Below the pieces are notes generated by a model. It did no database searches and had not been told where the DNA came from. It saw nothing but the letters and a program-made list of their open reading frames with translations. From CAYQMF01 sp964418595 (lineage in GTDB: Bacteria; Planctomycetota; UBA1135; UBA2386), in assembly GCA_964418595.1 (NCBI GenBank), contig CAYQMF010000095.1, forward strand, positions 1 through 26,268: a stretch of 26,268 bases of DNA, written 5' to 3'. Of the stretch, positions 15,122-23,932 are shown one piece after another (within the stretch, counting starts at the first letter, position 1; every line of letters begins with the position of its first letter). The translations under genes and the position numbers were made by a program.

Positions 15122-17842
15122 TCAATACCCCAGCACCAGCTCCTGCCCGTTCGACAACTGGATCGTCAGCCCCGTCACCGCCGCGACCTGGGTCATCACA
15201 CGCCCGCCCACGAGCGACGCCGTGCTCGGCAGGTCGACGGGGAAGAGGCCGATGCCGGTGTTGTTGAAGGCGAAGCCGCCGACGGACACCATCGTCAGCA
15301 GATCGAGCTGCAGGAAGCAGCCGGGCGAGATCTGGATGGGGCCGCCGGGCACGCCGCTGAGGTAGAGGACGCCGGCGCCGTTCACGGGACCGCCGCTTGC
15401 CAGGAACGTGATCCGCGTCCCCAGCACGGGGTCGGGCACGCTGAGAGTCGGGCCGGCCGAGCCGCCGTTGTAGGTGCACGGCGCGCCGCGGCTGATCGCG
15501 CTGGCGAGCGTGAGCGGCCGCTGGCGGAACATCCCGCGTGCGTGCGTGATCATGTACAGCTCGCCACCCGACCACATCAGCTCGTCGATCGAGGCGTAGG
15601 CCGGCGTCGCGCTGCTGCTCCACGACGTGCCGCCGTTCTCGCTCACGAGCAGTCCGACCTCGGAGCCGGCATAGAGATACGTGCCGCGAGCCGGATGGAT
15701 CTCGACGTCGCGCACGGGTGCGGCGGGCATGCCGGGCTTGCTGGCCCAGGTGGCGCCGCCGTTGGTCGACTCCCACAGGTTGTCGGTGTTGTAGCCGGCA
15801 AAGCAGACGAACACGCGGTTGGCGTTGGCCGGGTCGAGCGTGACGCGCATGACCTTGCGACCGGGCAGGGCGGCGGGGTTGTCGTCCATCTTGGTCCAGG
15901 TCGGCGCGGCGTTCGTGCCGTTGGTCGTGCGGTACACGTCGCCGTTGTTGTGGCCGACCCAGATCACGTCCGAGTTGCCCTCCTGCACCGTGATCGCGCT
16001 GATGTTGCTGCCGACCGACGCCTTGATCGAAGCCCAGGTCGGCGTGCCTGCGGTGGCGTTCGTGCTGCGCCACAGGCTGAGCCCGCCGCCGAGCATGGTC
16101 GTCTGCACGTTGGGATCGAGGATGAAGGGCGCGATGAAGTTCGCCGCGCTGCCCGCATCGCCGATGCCGCTGTAGATGTAGCTCGACGAGCTGCCGCTGT
16201 TCGTGCTGCGGTGGATCTGCAGGTAGACGTACTCGCCGTAGTGGTAGGTGCTCGTGTTCGCGTTGCTCGCGCAGAACCCACCGTCGCCGCCGAACATCGT
16301 CGTCCAGCCGTTCTGCCCCGACGCCTCCGTGCGCCGCAGCGTGCCGTTGTCCTGCGTGCCGCCGATGAGGATGCCCGCGGTCGCATTGCGCGAGCCGCCG
16401 TAGAACTGCGTGATCCGCAGCGAGTTGTTGAGGTTCACCCAGCCGCTCGTGTTGGCCACCGCATAGACGTTGTCGGTCCGCCAGATGCCGCCGTCGTTGC
16501 CGAAGTACACCGTCCGGTTGGTGGTGCCGTTGAACTGCGGGTGCTCGAGGATCACGTGCTGGTCGGCGTGTGCGCTGTTCGGCCAGCTCGACCACTGGCT
16601 CACCTTCGTCCACGTGCTGCCGCCGTTGGTGCTGCGCCACTGGTCGATGCCGCCGGCCATGAGCACGTCGTCGGCGGTATTGGCATCGGTGTCGCTGGGA
16701 TCGACCCAGAGGCAGTCATCGTACCAGCCCTGGCTGCCGAGGATGGTTGCCGTCGAGACCTGCGTCCAGTTCGCGCCGCCGTCGACGGAGCGATAGAGCG
16801 TCGAGCTGCTGTCCTTCAACGCGTAGCAACATCCGTTACCGGCGCCGGTCCAGCCCTTGTGCCACGCCAGCTCGATGCGCGTGGTCGTCGACCCGCTGGT
16901 CGCGATGCCGCTGGCGTTGGTCCAGCTCGCGCCGCCGTTGGTGGTGTAGGCCACCGTAGACTGGCTCGCGTCGCCGATGTGGCAGATGGCGACGTTGCTG
17001 CTGGTCGGGTGGAACTTGACATCGAGGCAGAACGCGCTCGCCGAGCCGTGCACGCGCGTCCACGACACTCCCGCGTTGGTGCTGCGATAGATCCCGGTGC
17101 GCGTGCTGATGAGGATGGTCGATGCGTCCGGCGAGATCGACAACCGCGTGACGTAGTAGAAGTCACTCGTGTTGGTCGAGGGGATCTGCGCCCAGCTCAC
17201 GCCACCGTCCGTGCTCTTGAACACGCCGGCCCCGCGCACCGCGTCGCCGTTGCGGAAGCCTTCGCCAGTGGAGGCGTACATCACCGTCGGGTTGCCCGGC
17301 GTGAACGCGATCGTCGTGATCGACAGGTTGGTCATCAGGTCATCGACCGGCGCCCAGCTCGCGCCCGCATTGTTCGACCGCCAGATGCCGCCGGCCACGC
17401 TGCCCACGAACATGGTCGCCGGCGTGGTGGGGTGGATGGCGATGGCGCGGATGCGGCCGCCGATGTTGCCCGGCCCGAGGTCGGTCCAGCGCGTCGAGTC
17501 GAGCCCGCCGGAGATGCCTTCGAGCTGGAGCGCCGCCATCTGCTGCTTGGCAGTGAGGTCGGCGTTGTGCGGGATCGTGCCGTCCTCGCTGCGCAGCGAC
17601 TGCAGTCGGTACTCCTCGGCCTCGCCCGCGTGGTCGGGGCGCGGTTCGCGGATGCGACGCAGGGTGCGCGCGAGGAAGTCGTCGGGCAGGGTCGCGATCT
17701 CGTCGGCAGTGAGCCCCTTCTTCGTCATCAGGTCCGTCACGTCGGTGACGGCGAGCCCGCGCGACGCGCCGAGCGTCGCGTGCGGATCAGGCGTGGAACA
17801 GGCGGCGAGAAGGGAGAGGGAAGCGAGGGCGGAGAATCGCAT
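15122..17842 (-). CDS. Large Asp-box (BNR / sortilin-like) beta-propeller lipoprotein
   Basis: 906 residues from the ATG at 17842. A short lipoprotein signal ends in lipobox LAAC with C15. After a ~110-residue helical leader, residues ~115-770 contain about ten Asp-box turns of the S/T-x-(D/N)-x-G-x-x-W type. Examples are GGIWRSNNAGASW, GVFKSTDGGVSW, TLYRSVDGGANW, LWESTNGGATW and VSENGGTSW. Asp-boxes sit on the outer turns of sialidase- and Vps10/sortilin-like propellers. None of the sialidase arginine triad can be recognised, so an enzymatic role is not supported. The last ~125 residues (GAPC...GGSAGPTLSV, PGCFLQLDLLT, to LVLGY) are a diverged copy of the C-terminal domain seen in the two kelch proteins. 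It should be anchored at a cell membrane facing outwards. It is divergent from fadE with 128 bp between the starts. Confidence 0.85.
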   Translation of the reverse strand: MRFSALASLSLLAACSTPDPHATLGASRGLAVTDVTDLMTKKGLTADEIATLPDDFLARTLRRIREPRPDHAGEAEEYRLQSLRSEDGTIPHNADLTAKQQMAALQLEGISGGLDSTRWTDLGPGNIGGRIRAIAIHPTTPATMFVGSVAGGIWRSNNAGASWAPVDDLMTNLSITTIAFTPGNPTVMYASTGEGFRNGDAVRGAGVFKSTDGGVSWAQIPSTNTSDFYYVTRLSISPDASTILISTRTGIYRSTNAGVSWTRVHGSASAFCLDVKFHPTSSNVAICHIGDASQSTVAYTTNGGASWTNASGIATSGSTTTRIELAWHKGWTGAGNGCCYALKDSSSTLYRSVDGGANWTQVSTATILGSQGWYDDCLWVDPSDTDANTADDVLMAGGIDQWRSTNGGSTWTKVSQWSSWPNSAHADQHVILEHPQFNGTTNRTVYFGNDGGIWRTDNVYAVANTSGWVNLNNSLRITQFYGGSRNATAGILIGGTQDNGTLRRTEASGQNGWTTMFGGDGGFCASNANTSTYHYGEYVYLQIHRSTNSGSSSSYIYSGIGDAGSAANFIAPFILDPNVQTTMLGGGLSLWRSTNATAGTPTWASIKASVGSNISAITVQEGNSDVIWVGHNNGDVYRTTNGTNAAPTWTKMDDNPAALPGRKVMRVTLDPANANRVFVCFAGYNTDNLWESTNGGATWASKPGMPAAPVRDVEIHPARGTYLYAGSEVGLLVSENGGTSWSSSATPAYASIDELMWSGGELYMITHARGMFRQRPLTLASAISRGAPCTYNGGSAGPTLSVPDPVLGTRITFLASGGPVNGAGVLYLSGVPGGPIQISPGCFLQLDLLTMVSVGGFAFNNTGIGLFPVDLPSTASLVGGRVMTQVAAVTGLTIQLSNGQELVLGY

Positions 17843-17970
17843 CGGCGGGCGCAGGGAAGGGCGGCAGGCCGGGGAAGTCTACGCCGCGGCGGGCCGACGA
17901 GGGGGGGGCGTGTCCTTTGCCGGTCATCCGCAACCTTGCTCTCCACCGCAGCGTTCGAACAATCCCCGCC

Positions 17971-20361
17971 ATGCTGGTTGCCCTCCTCGTCCTGCTGGCC
18001 GCGGCAGGCCTCGCCTTCGTCGGCGCGCCCTTCTGGGCGTGGACCGTCGCGGCCCTGGCCTGGCTCGCCACCGGTTCGTCGATCCCGACGTGGATCGTGT
18101 TCGCGGTGGTCGCCGTGGTCGGCAACCTGCCGCCGCTGCGCGCGCGCCTGCTCAGCGCGCCGGTGATGCGCCTGCTCGCGCGGCTGCAGGTGCTGCCGCA
18201 GATCTCGGAGACCGAACGCGCGGCGCTCGAGGCCGGCACGGTGTGGGTCGACGGCGAGCTGTTCTCCGGCAAGCCGGACCTGCGCCGGCTGCTGGCCGAG
18301 GACTACCCGGAGCTGAGCCCGGCGGAGCGCGCGTTTCTCGCGGGCCCGGTGGAGAAGCTGTGCCGGATGGTGAACGACTGGGACGTCCAGCAGCGGCGCG
18401 ATCTCGACTCGGCGACGTGGGCGTTCCTCAAGCAGGAGCGCTTCTTCGGCCTCATCATCCCCACGGAGTTCGGCGGCCACGGCTTCTCGCCGTCGGCGAA
18501 TTCGGCGATCGTCACCCGCGTCGCGTCGCGCTCGCTCGCGCTCGGCATCACCGTGATGGTGCCCAACTCGCTGGGCCCCGCCGAGCTGCTCGTGCACTAC
18601 GGCACCCAGGCGCAGAAGGACCACTGGTTGCCGCGGCTCGCACGTGGCGAGGCGGTGCCCGCCTTCGCGCTCACCGAACCCAACGCCGGCTCGGACGCGG
18701 GCGCGATCGAGTCGCACGGCGTCGTGTTCCGCGGTGCGGACGGCGAGCTGCACGTGCGGCTGAACTGGCGCAAGCGCTACATCACGCTGGCGGCGATCTC
18801 GACCGTGCTCGGCCTCGCCTTCAAGCTGCGCGACCCGGAGAAGCTGCTGGGCAAGGGCGAAGACCTCGGCATCACGTGCGCGTTGATCCCGACGGACACC
18901 GAGGGCGTGGTGCTCGGCCAGCGGCACGATCCGATCGGCGTCGCCTTCTACAACTGCCCGACCGAGGGTCACGACGTCGTCGTGCCGCTCGATGCGATCA
19001 TCGGCGGCAAGGGTGGCGCCGGCCGCGGCTGGCAGATGCTGATGGAGAGCCTCGCCGCCGGGCGCGGCATCTCGTTGCCGGCCACGAGCGCGGCGGGGTG
19101 CAAGCGCACCGCGCGCATCGCCGGCGCGTACGTCGCCGTGCGCCAGCAGTTCGGACTCTCGATCGGCAAGTTCGAGGGCGTGCAGGAGGTGCTCGCCAGG
19201 ATCGGCGGCTTCGCCTACCTGGTCGAGGCGGCGCGGCGCTACACGTGCGGCGGGCTCGACGAGGGCGCCAAGCCCGCGGTCGTCACCGCGATGATGAAGT
19301 ACCATACGACCGAGCTGTGCCGGCTGTCGGTGCTCGCCGGCATGGACCTGCTCGGGGGCGCGGCGATCTCGCGCGGCCCGCGCAACACGATGGCGATGGC
19401 GTACACGGCGATGCCCATCAGCATCACGGTGGAGGGCGCCAACATCCTCACGCGCACGCTGATGATCTTCGGCCAGGGGGCGATCCGGTGTCATCCGTAC
19501 GCGCGCGCGGAGATCGAGGCGCTGGCGGTCAACGATCTCGCCGGCTTCGACCGGGCGTTCTTCGGGCATGTCGGCCACGTCGTGCGCAACGGCGTGCGTG
19601 CGCTGCTCCTCAGCTTGAGCCGCGGCTGGCTGCAACGGGTGCCGATGGGTGGCCCGGCCGCGCGGCACCTGCGGCGGCTGACGTGGACCTCGGCGTCGTT
19701 CGCGTTCTTCGCGGACGTGGCGATGGCGAGCCTCGGCGGCGATCTCAAGCGCAAGGAGATGCTGGCCGGACGCTTCTCGGACATCTTCTCGTGGATGTAC
19801 CTGGCGACGGCGACGCTGCGTCGCTTCGACGCCGAAGGCCGCCGCCAGGAGGACGAGCCGTTCCTGCAGTGGTCGCTGGAGTACGCGTTCGCGCGGGTGC
19901 AGGAGGCGTTCGACGGTCTGCTGCGCAACCTCCCGGTGCCGGGCCTGTCGTGGCTCGTGCGCTGGCCGATCTGGTGGTGGTCGCGCTGCAACGCGATCAG
20001 CCGCGGGCCGTCCGACGCGCTGAACACGCTGGTTGCGCGCCTGCTCATGAACCCCGGCGCCCAGCGCGATCGTCTCACCGACGGCATCGACCTGCCGCCC
20101 CTCGACGAGCCGGGGCAGGGTCACATCGAGTGCGCGTTCCTGCTCGGCGCCAAGGCGGATGCGGCGATCAACAAGGTGCGCGCCGCGGTGCGCGCGGGCC
20201 GCCTGCCCAAGGCGGCGGTCAGCGAGCTGGTGGCGCGCGCGGTCGAGGCCGATGTCCTCACCGCCGCCGAGGCGGGGACGATCCGCGACGCGGACGCAGC
20301 GCGGGCCGCGGCCGTGGAGGTCGACGCGTTCACGCTCGAGGAGTACGCGGCGGGACGGTAG
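17971..20361 (+). CDS. fadE: FadE-type membrane acyl-CoA dehydrogenase
   Basis: 796 residues from the ATG at 17971; an upstream TTG at 17917 is possible but adds nothing conserved. It performs the first, FAD-dependent step of fatty acid beta-oxidation, acyl-CoA to trans-2-enoyl-CoA. The sequence aligns end to end, from memory, with the 814-residue E. coli FadE: two N-terminal hydrophobic segments (~1-52), then SAPVM, GELFSGKPD, VPNSLGPAELL.HYGT, FALTEPNAGSDAGAI, KRYITLA..STVLGLAFKL, GEDLGITCALIPT, ITVEGANILTR and GQGAIRCHPY. E488 of VEGANILTR is the expected catalytic base. The C-terminal ~250 residues specific to FadE are present, which separates it from soluble ~400-residue acyl-CoA dehydrogenases. 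The MFS gene follows 65 bp later on the same strand. Confidence 0.93.
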   Translation: MLVALLVLLAAAGLAFVGAPFWAWTVAALAWLATGSSIPTWIVFAVVAVVGNLPPLRARLLSAPVMRLLARLQVLPQISETERAALEAGTVWVDGELFSGKPDLRRLLAEDYPELSPAERAFLAGPVEKLCRMVNDWDVQQRRDLDSATWAFLKQERFFGLIIPTEFGGHGFSPSANSAIVTRVASRSLALGITVMVPNSLGPAELLVHYGTQAQKDHWLPRLARGEAVPAFALTEPNAGSDAGAIESHGVVFRGADGELHVRLNWRKRYITLAAISTVLGLAFKLRDPEKLLGKGEDLGITCALIPTDTEGVVLGQRHDPIGVAFYNCPTEGHDVVVPLDAIIGGKGGAGRGWQMLMESLAAGRGISLPATSAAGCKRTARIAGAYVAVRQQFGLSIGKFEGVQEVLARIGGFAYLVEAARRYTCGGLDEGAKPAVVTAMMKYHTTELCRLSVLAGMDLLGGAAISRGPRNTMAMAYTAMPISITVEGANILTRTLMIFGQGAIRCHPYARAEIEALAVNDLAGFDRAFFGHVGHVVRNGVRALLLSLSRGWLQRVPMGGPAARHLRRLTWTSASFAFFADVAMASLGGDLKRKEMLAGRFSDIFSWMYLATATLRRFDAEGRRQEDEPFLQWSLEYAFARVQEAFDGLLRNLPVPGLSWLVRWPIWWWSRCNAISRGPSDALNTLVARLLMNPGAQRDRLTDGIDLPPLDEPGQGHIECAFLLGAKADAAINKVRAAVRAGRLPKAAVSELVARAVEADVLTAAEAGTIRDADAARAAAVEVDAFTLEEYAAGR

Positions 20362-20426
20362 CGCTCCCGTCCGGCACGGCGCCGCGACGCTTCCTTCGCC
20401 AGGATCGGCCGCGATGATCCCGTGGC

Positions 20427-21626
20427 GTGTCGACGGTCCGCCAGCGCCTGCCCCTGCTCGTGCTGGCGGCGCTGTTCGTCGGCTACGCCGCGAGCTACTT
20501 TCACCGCGCCGACCTGCCGGCGCTCGCGCCGCTGTGGGACGCCGACCCCGGGGCGACGGCGCTGCGCGCCGCGCTCCCCGACATCGCCTCGCTCGGGATG
20601 CTGGTCTACGCGTTCGGCAAGCTGGCCGGCGGGGTGCTCGCCGATCGCTTCGGCGGGCGGCGCATGTTCGTCATCGCGCTGGTGGGGGCTGGCCTCGCGG
20701 AGGTGGTGGCGGTGGGCGCAACGACGCCGCTGGCATTCGCCACCTGCCGCGTGGCCGGCATGGCGGTACTCGGCTGCGCGTGGCCCGCGCTCGGCAGCGT
20801 CGTGGCGACCGTCACCCCGCGCGCACGGCTCGCGACCGCGATGGCGTTCGCGTCACAGAGCTACCTGGTCGGCGACGCCGCCGTGCGCGCGACCTACGCG
20901 GCGATCGTTGCCGGCGGCGGCGGTGCCCGCGGCGTGCTCGCGACGGCGGCCACCGGCCTGCTCGGCGCGAGCGTCCTGGTGGCGGGCGTGCTGCTTGCGA
21001 CCCACGCGCGCGCCGTCCGTCGTGCGCCGGTGGTCGAGGACGCGCCGTCGACTGCGGCCGCGCGGCTCGGCGTGCTCGTGCCGATGAACTTCGGCCTCGC
21101 CATGGTGCGCGAGACGCTGTCGTTGTGGACACCGCTGCTGCTCGTCGAGGCGTGCGCACTCACCGCGGCGGACGCGGTGCGCGCCAGCACGCTGTTGCCG
21201 CTGATCAGCGGGCTCGGTGCGCTGGCCGCCGGGTCGTGGGCGGACCGCAGGCCGCATGCGCTGCTGCTCGTGACGGGCGGGCCAGCGCTGGTCGGAGGCG
21301 CGGCGCTCGCGCTGCTCGCGCTCGTCGGCGATGCGCGCCCGGCGGTGATGGTCGGCGAGTTGGCGTTCGTCAGCGCGATGCTGGCCATGCCGATGACGCT
21401 TGCCAGCGGACTGCTGCCGCTCGACGGCGCGGCGACGACACGCGCGCGGCGGATCGGCATCGTCGACGGCGCCGGTTCGTTCGGCGCGGTCCTCGCCGGC
21501 AGCGTCATGGCCCGCGTGCATGCCGCGTGGGGCATCGCCGGGCTGTTCCTGACGCTCTCGCTGGTCGCGTTCGCGGCCGCCGTGCTCGCGGTGGGTGTGC
21601 GGCGTCGCGACGTGGAGCGGGGCTGA
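20427..21626 (+). CDS. MFS transporter
   Basis: 399 residues from a GTG at 20427, about twelve hydrophobic segments in two halves with a cytoplasmic loop near residues 190-215. The loop between helices 2 and 3 carries GKLAGGVLADRFGGRR, the major facilitator signature G-x-L-x-D-R-x-G-G-R-R, and a weaker copy (AGSWADRRPH) lies in the second half. The start SYFHRADLPALAP resembles the organophosphate:phosphate antiporter branch, but substrate cannot be assigned. It lies 65 bp after fadE and may be in its transcript. A hairpin with a short T-rich tail follows. In keeping with an integral membrane protein it is rich in Ala, Leu, Val and Gly. Confidence 0.85.
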   Translation: MSTVRQRLPLLVLAALFVGYAASYFHRADLPALAPLWDADPGATALRAALPDIASLGMLVYAFGKLAGGVLADRFGGRRMFVIALVGAGLAEVVAVGATTPLAFATCRVAGMAVLGCAWPALGSVVATVTPRARLATAMAFASQSYLVGDAAVRATYAAIVAGGGGARGVLATAATGLLGASVLVAGVLLATHARAVRRAPVVEDAPSTAAARLGVLVPMNFGLAMVRETLSLWTPLLLVEACALTAADAVRASTLLPLISGLGALAAGSWADRRPHALLLVTGGPALVGGAALALLALVGDARPAVMVGELAFVSAMLAMPMTLASGLLPLDGAATTRARRIGIVDGAGSFGAVLAGSVMARVHAAWGIAGLFLTLSLVAFAAAVLAVGVRRRDVERG

Positions 21627-21649
21627 GTCTCGCGCACCTGCGCGCCCGG

Positions 21650-21667
21650 GACGTGACCATCCACGTC
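21650..21667 (+). terminator. Candidate intrinsic terminator after the MFS gene
   Basis: GACGTG (21650-21655), a 6-nt loop and CACGTC (21662-21667) form a perfect 6-bp stem. G-T pairing can extend it by two pairs, and TTGTT follows. It lies between the MFS stop and the DUF502 start, suggesting that the latter has its own promoter. Confidence 0.45.
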
Positions 21668-21705
21668 TTGTTCCCCCCCCTCAGAAGCGGTAACCAAACC
21701 GGGTC

Positions 21706-22272
21706 ATGCGCAGCCCTTCCCGTCACATCACCCGCTGCATGCTCGCCGGCATCGTCGCGCTCCTGCCGCTCGGCGGCGCAGCGGTTGCGATCGTGTGGCT
21801 CGAGAACACCATCTCGTCGTCGTGGCGCGCCTCGCTCCCCTTCTACTTCCCGGGCCTCGGCCTCCTGCTCGCGGCGGCCGTGATCTACGTGGTGGGCCTG
21901 TTCGTCACGACCTTCGTCGGTCGTTGGCTGTGGCGCAGCGTCGATCGTCTCCTCGCCGGCCTGCCGTTGCTCGGCACGTTCTACGAGAGCCTCAAGCAGG
22001 TGCTCGGCTACGACACGAGTCGCGAGCGGTTCTTCCAGGGCGTGGTCCTCGTGCGCGAGGAGGATGGGCACGAGATCGGCCTGCTCACGGGCGAGACCGA
22101 AGGCCCTGGGGGCAAGCGCGCGCTGGTCTTCGTGCCGGGCTCACCGAACCCGATGGCAGGTCGGCTGCGGCTGGTGGAGCCGGGGCACCTGCAGAAGGTC
22201 GACATGCGGGTCGCCGACGCCCTGCGTGCGCTGGTATCGATGGGGAAGGCACCGCTGCGCGGGGACGCGTGA
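21706..22272 (+). CDS. DUF502 family membrane protein
   Basis: 188 residues from the ATG at 21706. Two membrane segments (~12-32 and ~47-70) are followed by the conserved block RLLAGLPLLGTFYESLKQVL, then a soluble beta-rich tail with GVVLVRE, GLLTGET and VFVPGSPNPMAGRL. This pattern (P.(I/L)G..Y...KQ and V(F/Y)VPT.PNP.(S/A)G) is that of DUF502, a widespread bacterial and plant family without an established biochemical role. The length matches the family. It converges on the deacylase gene with 21 bp between the stops. Nothing in its neighbours explains its function. Confidence 0.85.
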   Translation: MRSPSRHITRCMLAGIVALLPLGGAAVAIVWLENTISSSWRASLPFYFPGLGLLLAAAVIYVVGLFVTTFVGRWLWRSVDRLLAGLPLLGTFYESLKQVLGYDTSRERFFQGVVLVREEDGHEIGLLTGETEGPGGKRALVFVPGSPNPMAGRLRLVEPGHLQKVDMRVADALRALVSMGKAPLRGDA

Positions 22273-22293
22273 CGGACGCGGACTCGCCGGGCG

Positions 22294-23913
22294 TCAGGCG
22301 CGCACGACGCGCCCCGTCATGGAGTCGGTCTGCGCGCCAGCCTCCAGCGCGACCTTGCCGTTCACCACGAGCACCGACACGCCCTCGCTGTAGCGCTGCG
22401 GCTCCAGGTACGTCGCGACGTCGGTGAAGCGCTCCGCATCGAAGACCACGACGTCGGCGAGCCTGCCCGGGGCGAGCACGCCGCGATCCGCGAGGCGCAG
22501 GGTCTCGGCAGGCAGCGAGGTCATCTTGCGCACCATCTCCTCCAGTGTGAGCGCCTTCTGCTCGCGCACGTAGCGGCGGAACGCGCGCGGGAAGGTCCCG
22601 TACGAACGCGGATGTCCCCCGCGTCCACCGGCCGCCACGGCGCTGCCGTCGGAGGCGACCATGCAGTACGGCTGCGTGAGGATGCGGTCCATGTTGGCCT
22701 CGCTCATGCCGAAGCCGAGGATCGACACGTTGCCGCGCGTGAGCAGGTCGCATGCCGTCTCGAACGGCTCCTGGCCGCGGTCGCCGGCGACCTCGTCGAC
22801 GCGGCGGCCGAGCTGATCGCGGTCGGCCTCGCCGAGCCCGCCGCCGAGCATGAGGGCATTCCAGCCGCCGTTGGCCGCCACCGCGCGCTCCGTCTCCGCG
22901 CGCATGCGCGCGCGCTCGGCGGGGTCCTTGAGGCGCGCGACGAACTGGCCGCCCTCCTTGGCCCACCCGGGGAAGTTGGTGGCGAGGCTCGTCGACCACG
23001 CCTCGTAGGGATAGCGGTCGGCGCGGACCTCGAGGCCGCCGGCGCGGGCCGCTTCGATCCGCAGGAGCAGCGCGTCGATCTTGTGCCAGTTGGGCTTGCC
23101 GCCGACCTTGAGGTGCGAGATCAGGAGCGGGGCGCCGGACCGCCGCGCGATGTCGATGGCCTCGTCGACGGCTTCGAGCAGCTCGTCGTCTTCGTTGCGG
23201 ATGTGGGTGACGTACGGGCGGTCGAAGCGCGCAGCGACCCTGCACAGCTCCACCAGCTCGTCGGTGCGGGCCATGTTGCCGGGGAAGTACTCGAGGCCCG
23301 ACGACAGGCCGAGCGCGCCTTCTTCCAACGCCTGCGCGACGAGGGCGCACATCACGCCCAGCTCCGCGGCGGTGGGCGCGCGGCCGACGGGGCCGAGCAC
23401 GAGTTCGCGCACGGTGCCGTGCCCGACGTACGCGCCGATGTCGATGGCGATGGGTCCGTGCGTCGCGGCCCACGCGCGATAGCTCGAACACTGCGCAGCG
23501 TCGGTGACCAACTCGCTGGTGTCTGCGGCGGTCGGCTTCGGCAACGGTGAGCCGCCATCGGGGCCGGTGACGTCCAAGGTCACGCCCTGGAAGACCTTGC
23601 TCTGCGCACGCGGGTGCCGGCGCAGGTCGCTGTGCGCGTGCACGTCGAGGAAGCCGGGTGCGACGACGAGTCCGCGCACGTCGATCACGCGCGCCGCCGT
23701 GGCATCTTGCAGTGCCCCGATGGCCGCGATCCGCTCGCCGCGGATGCCGACGTCGGCGACGAATGCCTTCTTGCCCGTGCCGTCGACGACGTTGCCGCCG
23801 CGCAGGATCAGGTCCAGCGGTGCCTGCGGCACGAGGCGGCACGACGCCAACGTCATCGACGTGCCGGCGGCGAGCGATCGTGCGAGAAAGGTCCGTCGCG
23901 AACTGAGGGTCAT
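22294..23913 (-). CDS. Tat-exported D-aminoacylase-family amidohydrolase (N-acyl-D-amino-acid deacylase)
   Basis: 539 residues from the ATG at 23913. The N-terminus has a twin-arginine motif, SRRTFL (R6, R7), and a lipobox-like LASC with C25, so export through Tat and lipid anchoring are likely. The amidohydrolase core begins DLILRGGNVVDGTGK. Metal ligands are H92 and H94 in FLDVHAHSD, with THIRNEDDELLEAVDEAI, ISHLKV and the late YCMVASDGS block, all typical of the D-aminoacylase group that frees D-amino acids from N-acyl derivatives. The position where classical D-aminoacylases have a metal-binding Cys (GNCG) reads TGPDGGS, the variant found in many unstudied members, so substrate may differ. 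It follows the racemase gene by 19 bp on the same strand and is probably co-transcribed. Confidence 0.85.
   Translation of the reverse strand: MTLSSRRTFLARSLAAGTSMTLASCRLVPQAPLDLILRGGNVVDGTGKKAFVADVGIRGERIAAIGALQDATAARVIDVRGLVVAPGFLDVHAHSDLRRHPRAQSKVFQGVTLDVTGPDGGSPLPKPTAADTSELVTDAAQCSSYRAWAATHGPIAIDIGAYVGHGTVRELVLGPVGRAPTAAELGVMCALVAQALEEGALGLSSGLEYFPGNMARTDELVELCRVAARFDRPYVTHIRNEDDELLEAVDEAIDIARRSGAPLLISHLKVGGKPNWHKIDALLLRIEAARAGGLEVRADRYPYEAWSTSLATNFPGWAKEGGQFVARLKDPAERARMRAETERAVAANGGWNALMLGGGLGEADRDQLGRRVDEVAGDRGQEPFETACDLLTRGNVSILGFGMSEANMDRILTQPYCMVASDGSAVAAGGRGGHPRSYGTFPRAFRRYVREQKALTLEEMVRKMTSLPAETLRLADRGVLAPGRLADVVVFDAERFTDVATYLEPQRYSEGVSVLVVNGKVALEAGAQTDSMTGRVVRA
22297..22313. terminator. 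Hairpin at the convergent DUF502 / deacylase ends
   Basis: GGCGCG (22297-22302) and CGCGCC (22308-22313) form a 6-bp stem with a 5-nt loop, 24 bp after the DUF502 stop. It overlaps the last codons of the deacylase. It could end DUF502 transcripts, but no T-run follows and it may simply be coding sequence. Confidence 0.22.
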
Positions 23914-23932
23914 GGGTTGCGCGGGACGCGCG

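Noticed and set aside
15122..17842. Sialidase activity for the Asp-box protein
   Set aside because: Asp-boxes are structural; no arginine triad, Tyr/Glu pair or Asp of a sialidase site could be recognised.
14162..18166. Very long open frame on the plus strand antisense to the Asp-box lipoprotein gene
   Set aside because: It is Arg/Ala/Gly/Val-rich without recognisable domains and crosses into two well-supported genes in other frames; long antisense frames are expected at this GC content.
17737..20124. Long minus-strand open frame opposite fadE
   Set aside because: fadE matches a known family along its full length, while the antisense translation is low-complexity and Arg/Ala/His-rich.
20402..20420. 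GGATC/GATCC inverted repeat between fadE and the MFS gene
   Set aside because: 5-bp stem with a 9-nt loop overlapping the approach to the MFS start; likely chance.
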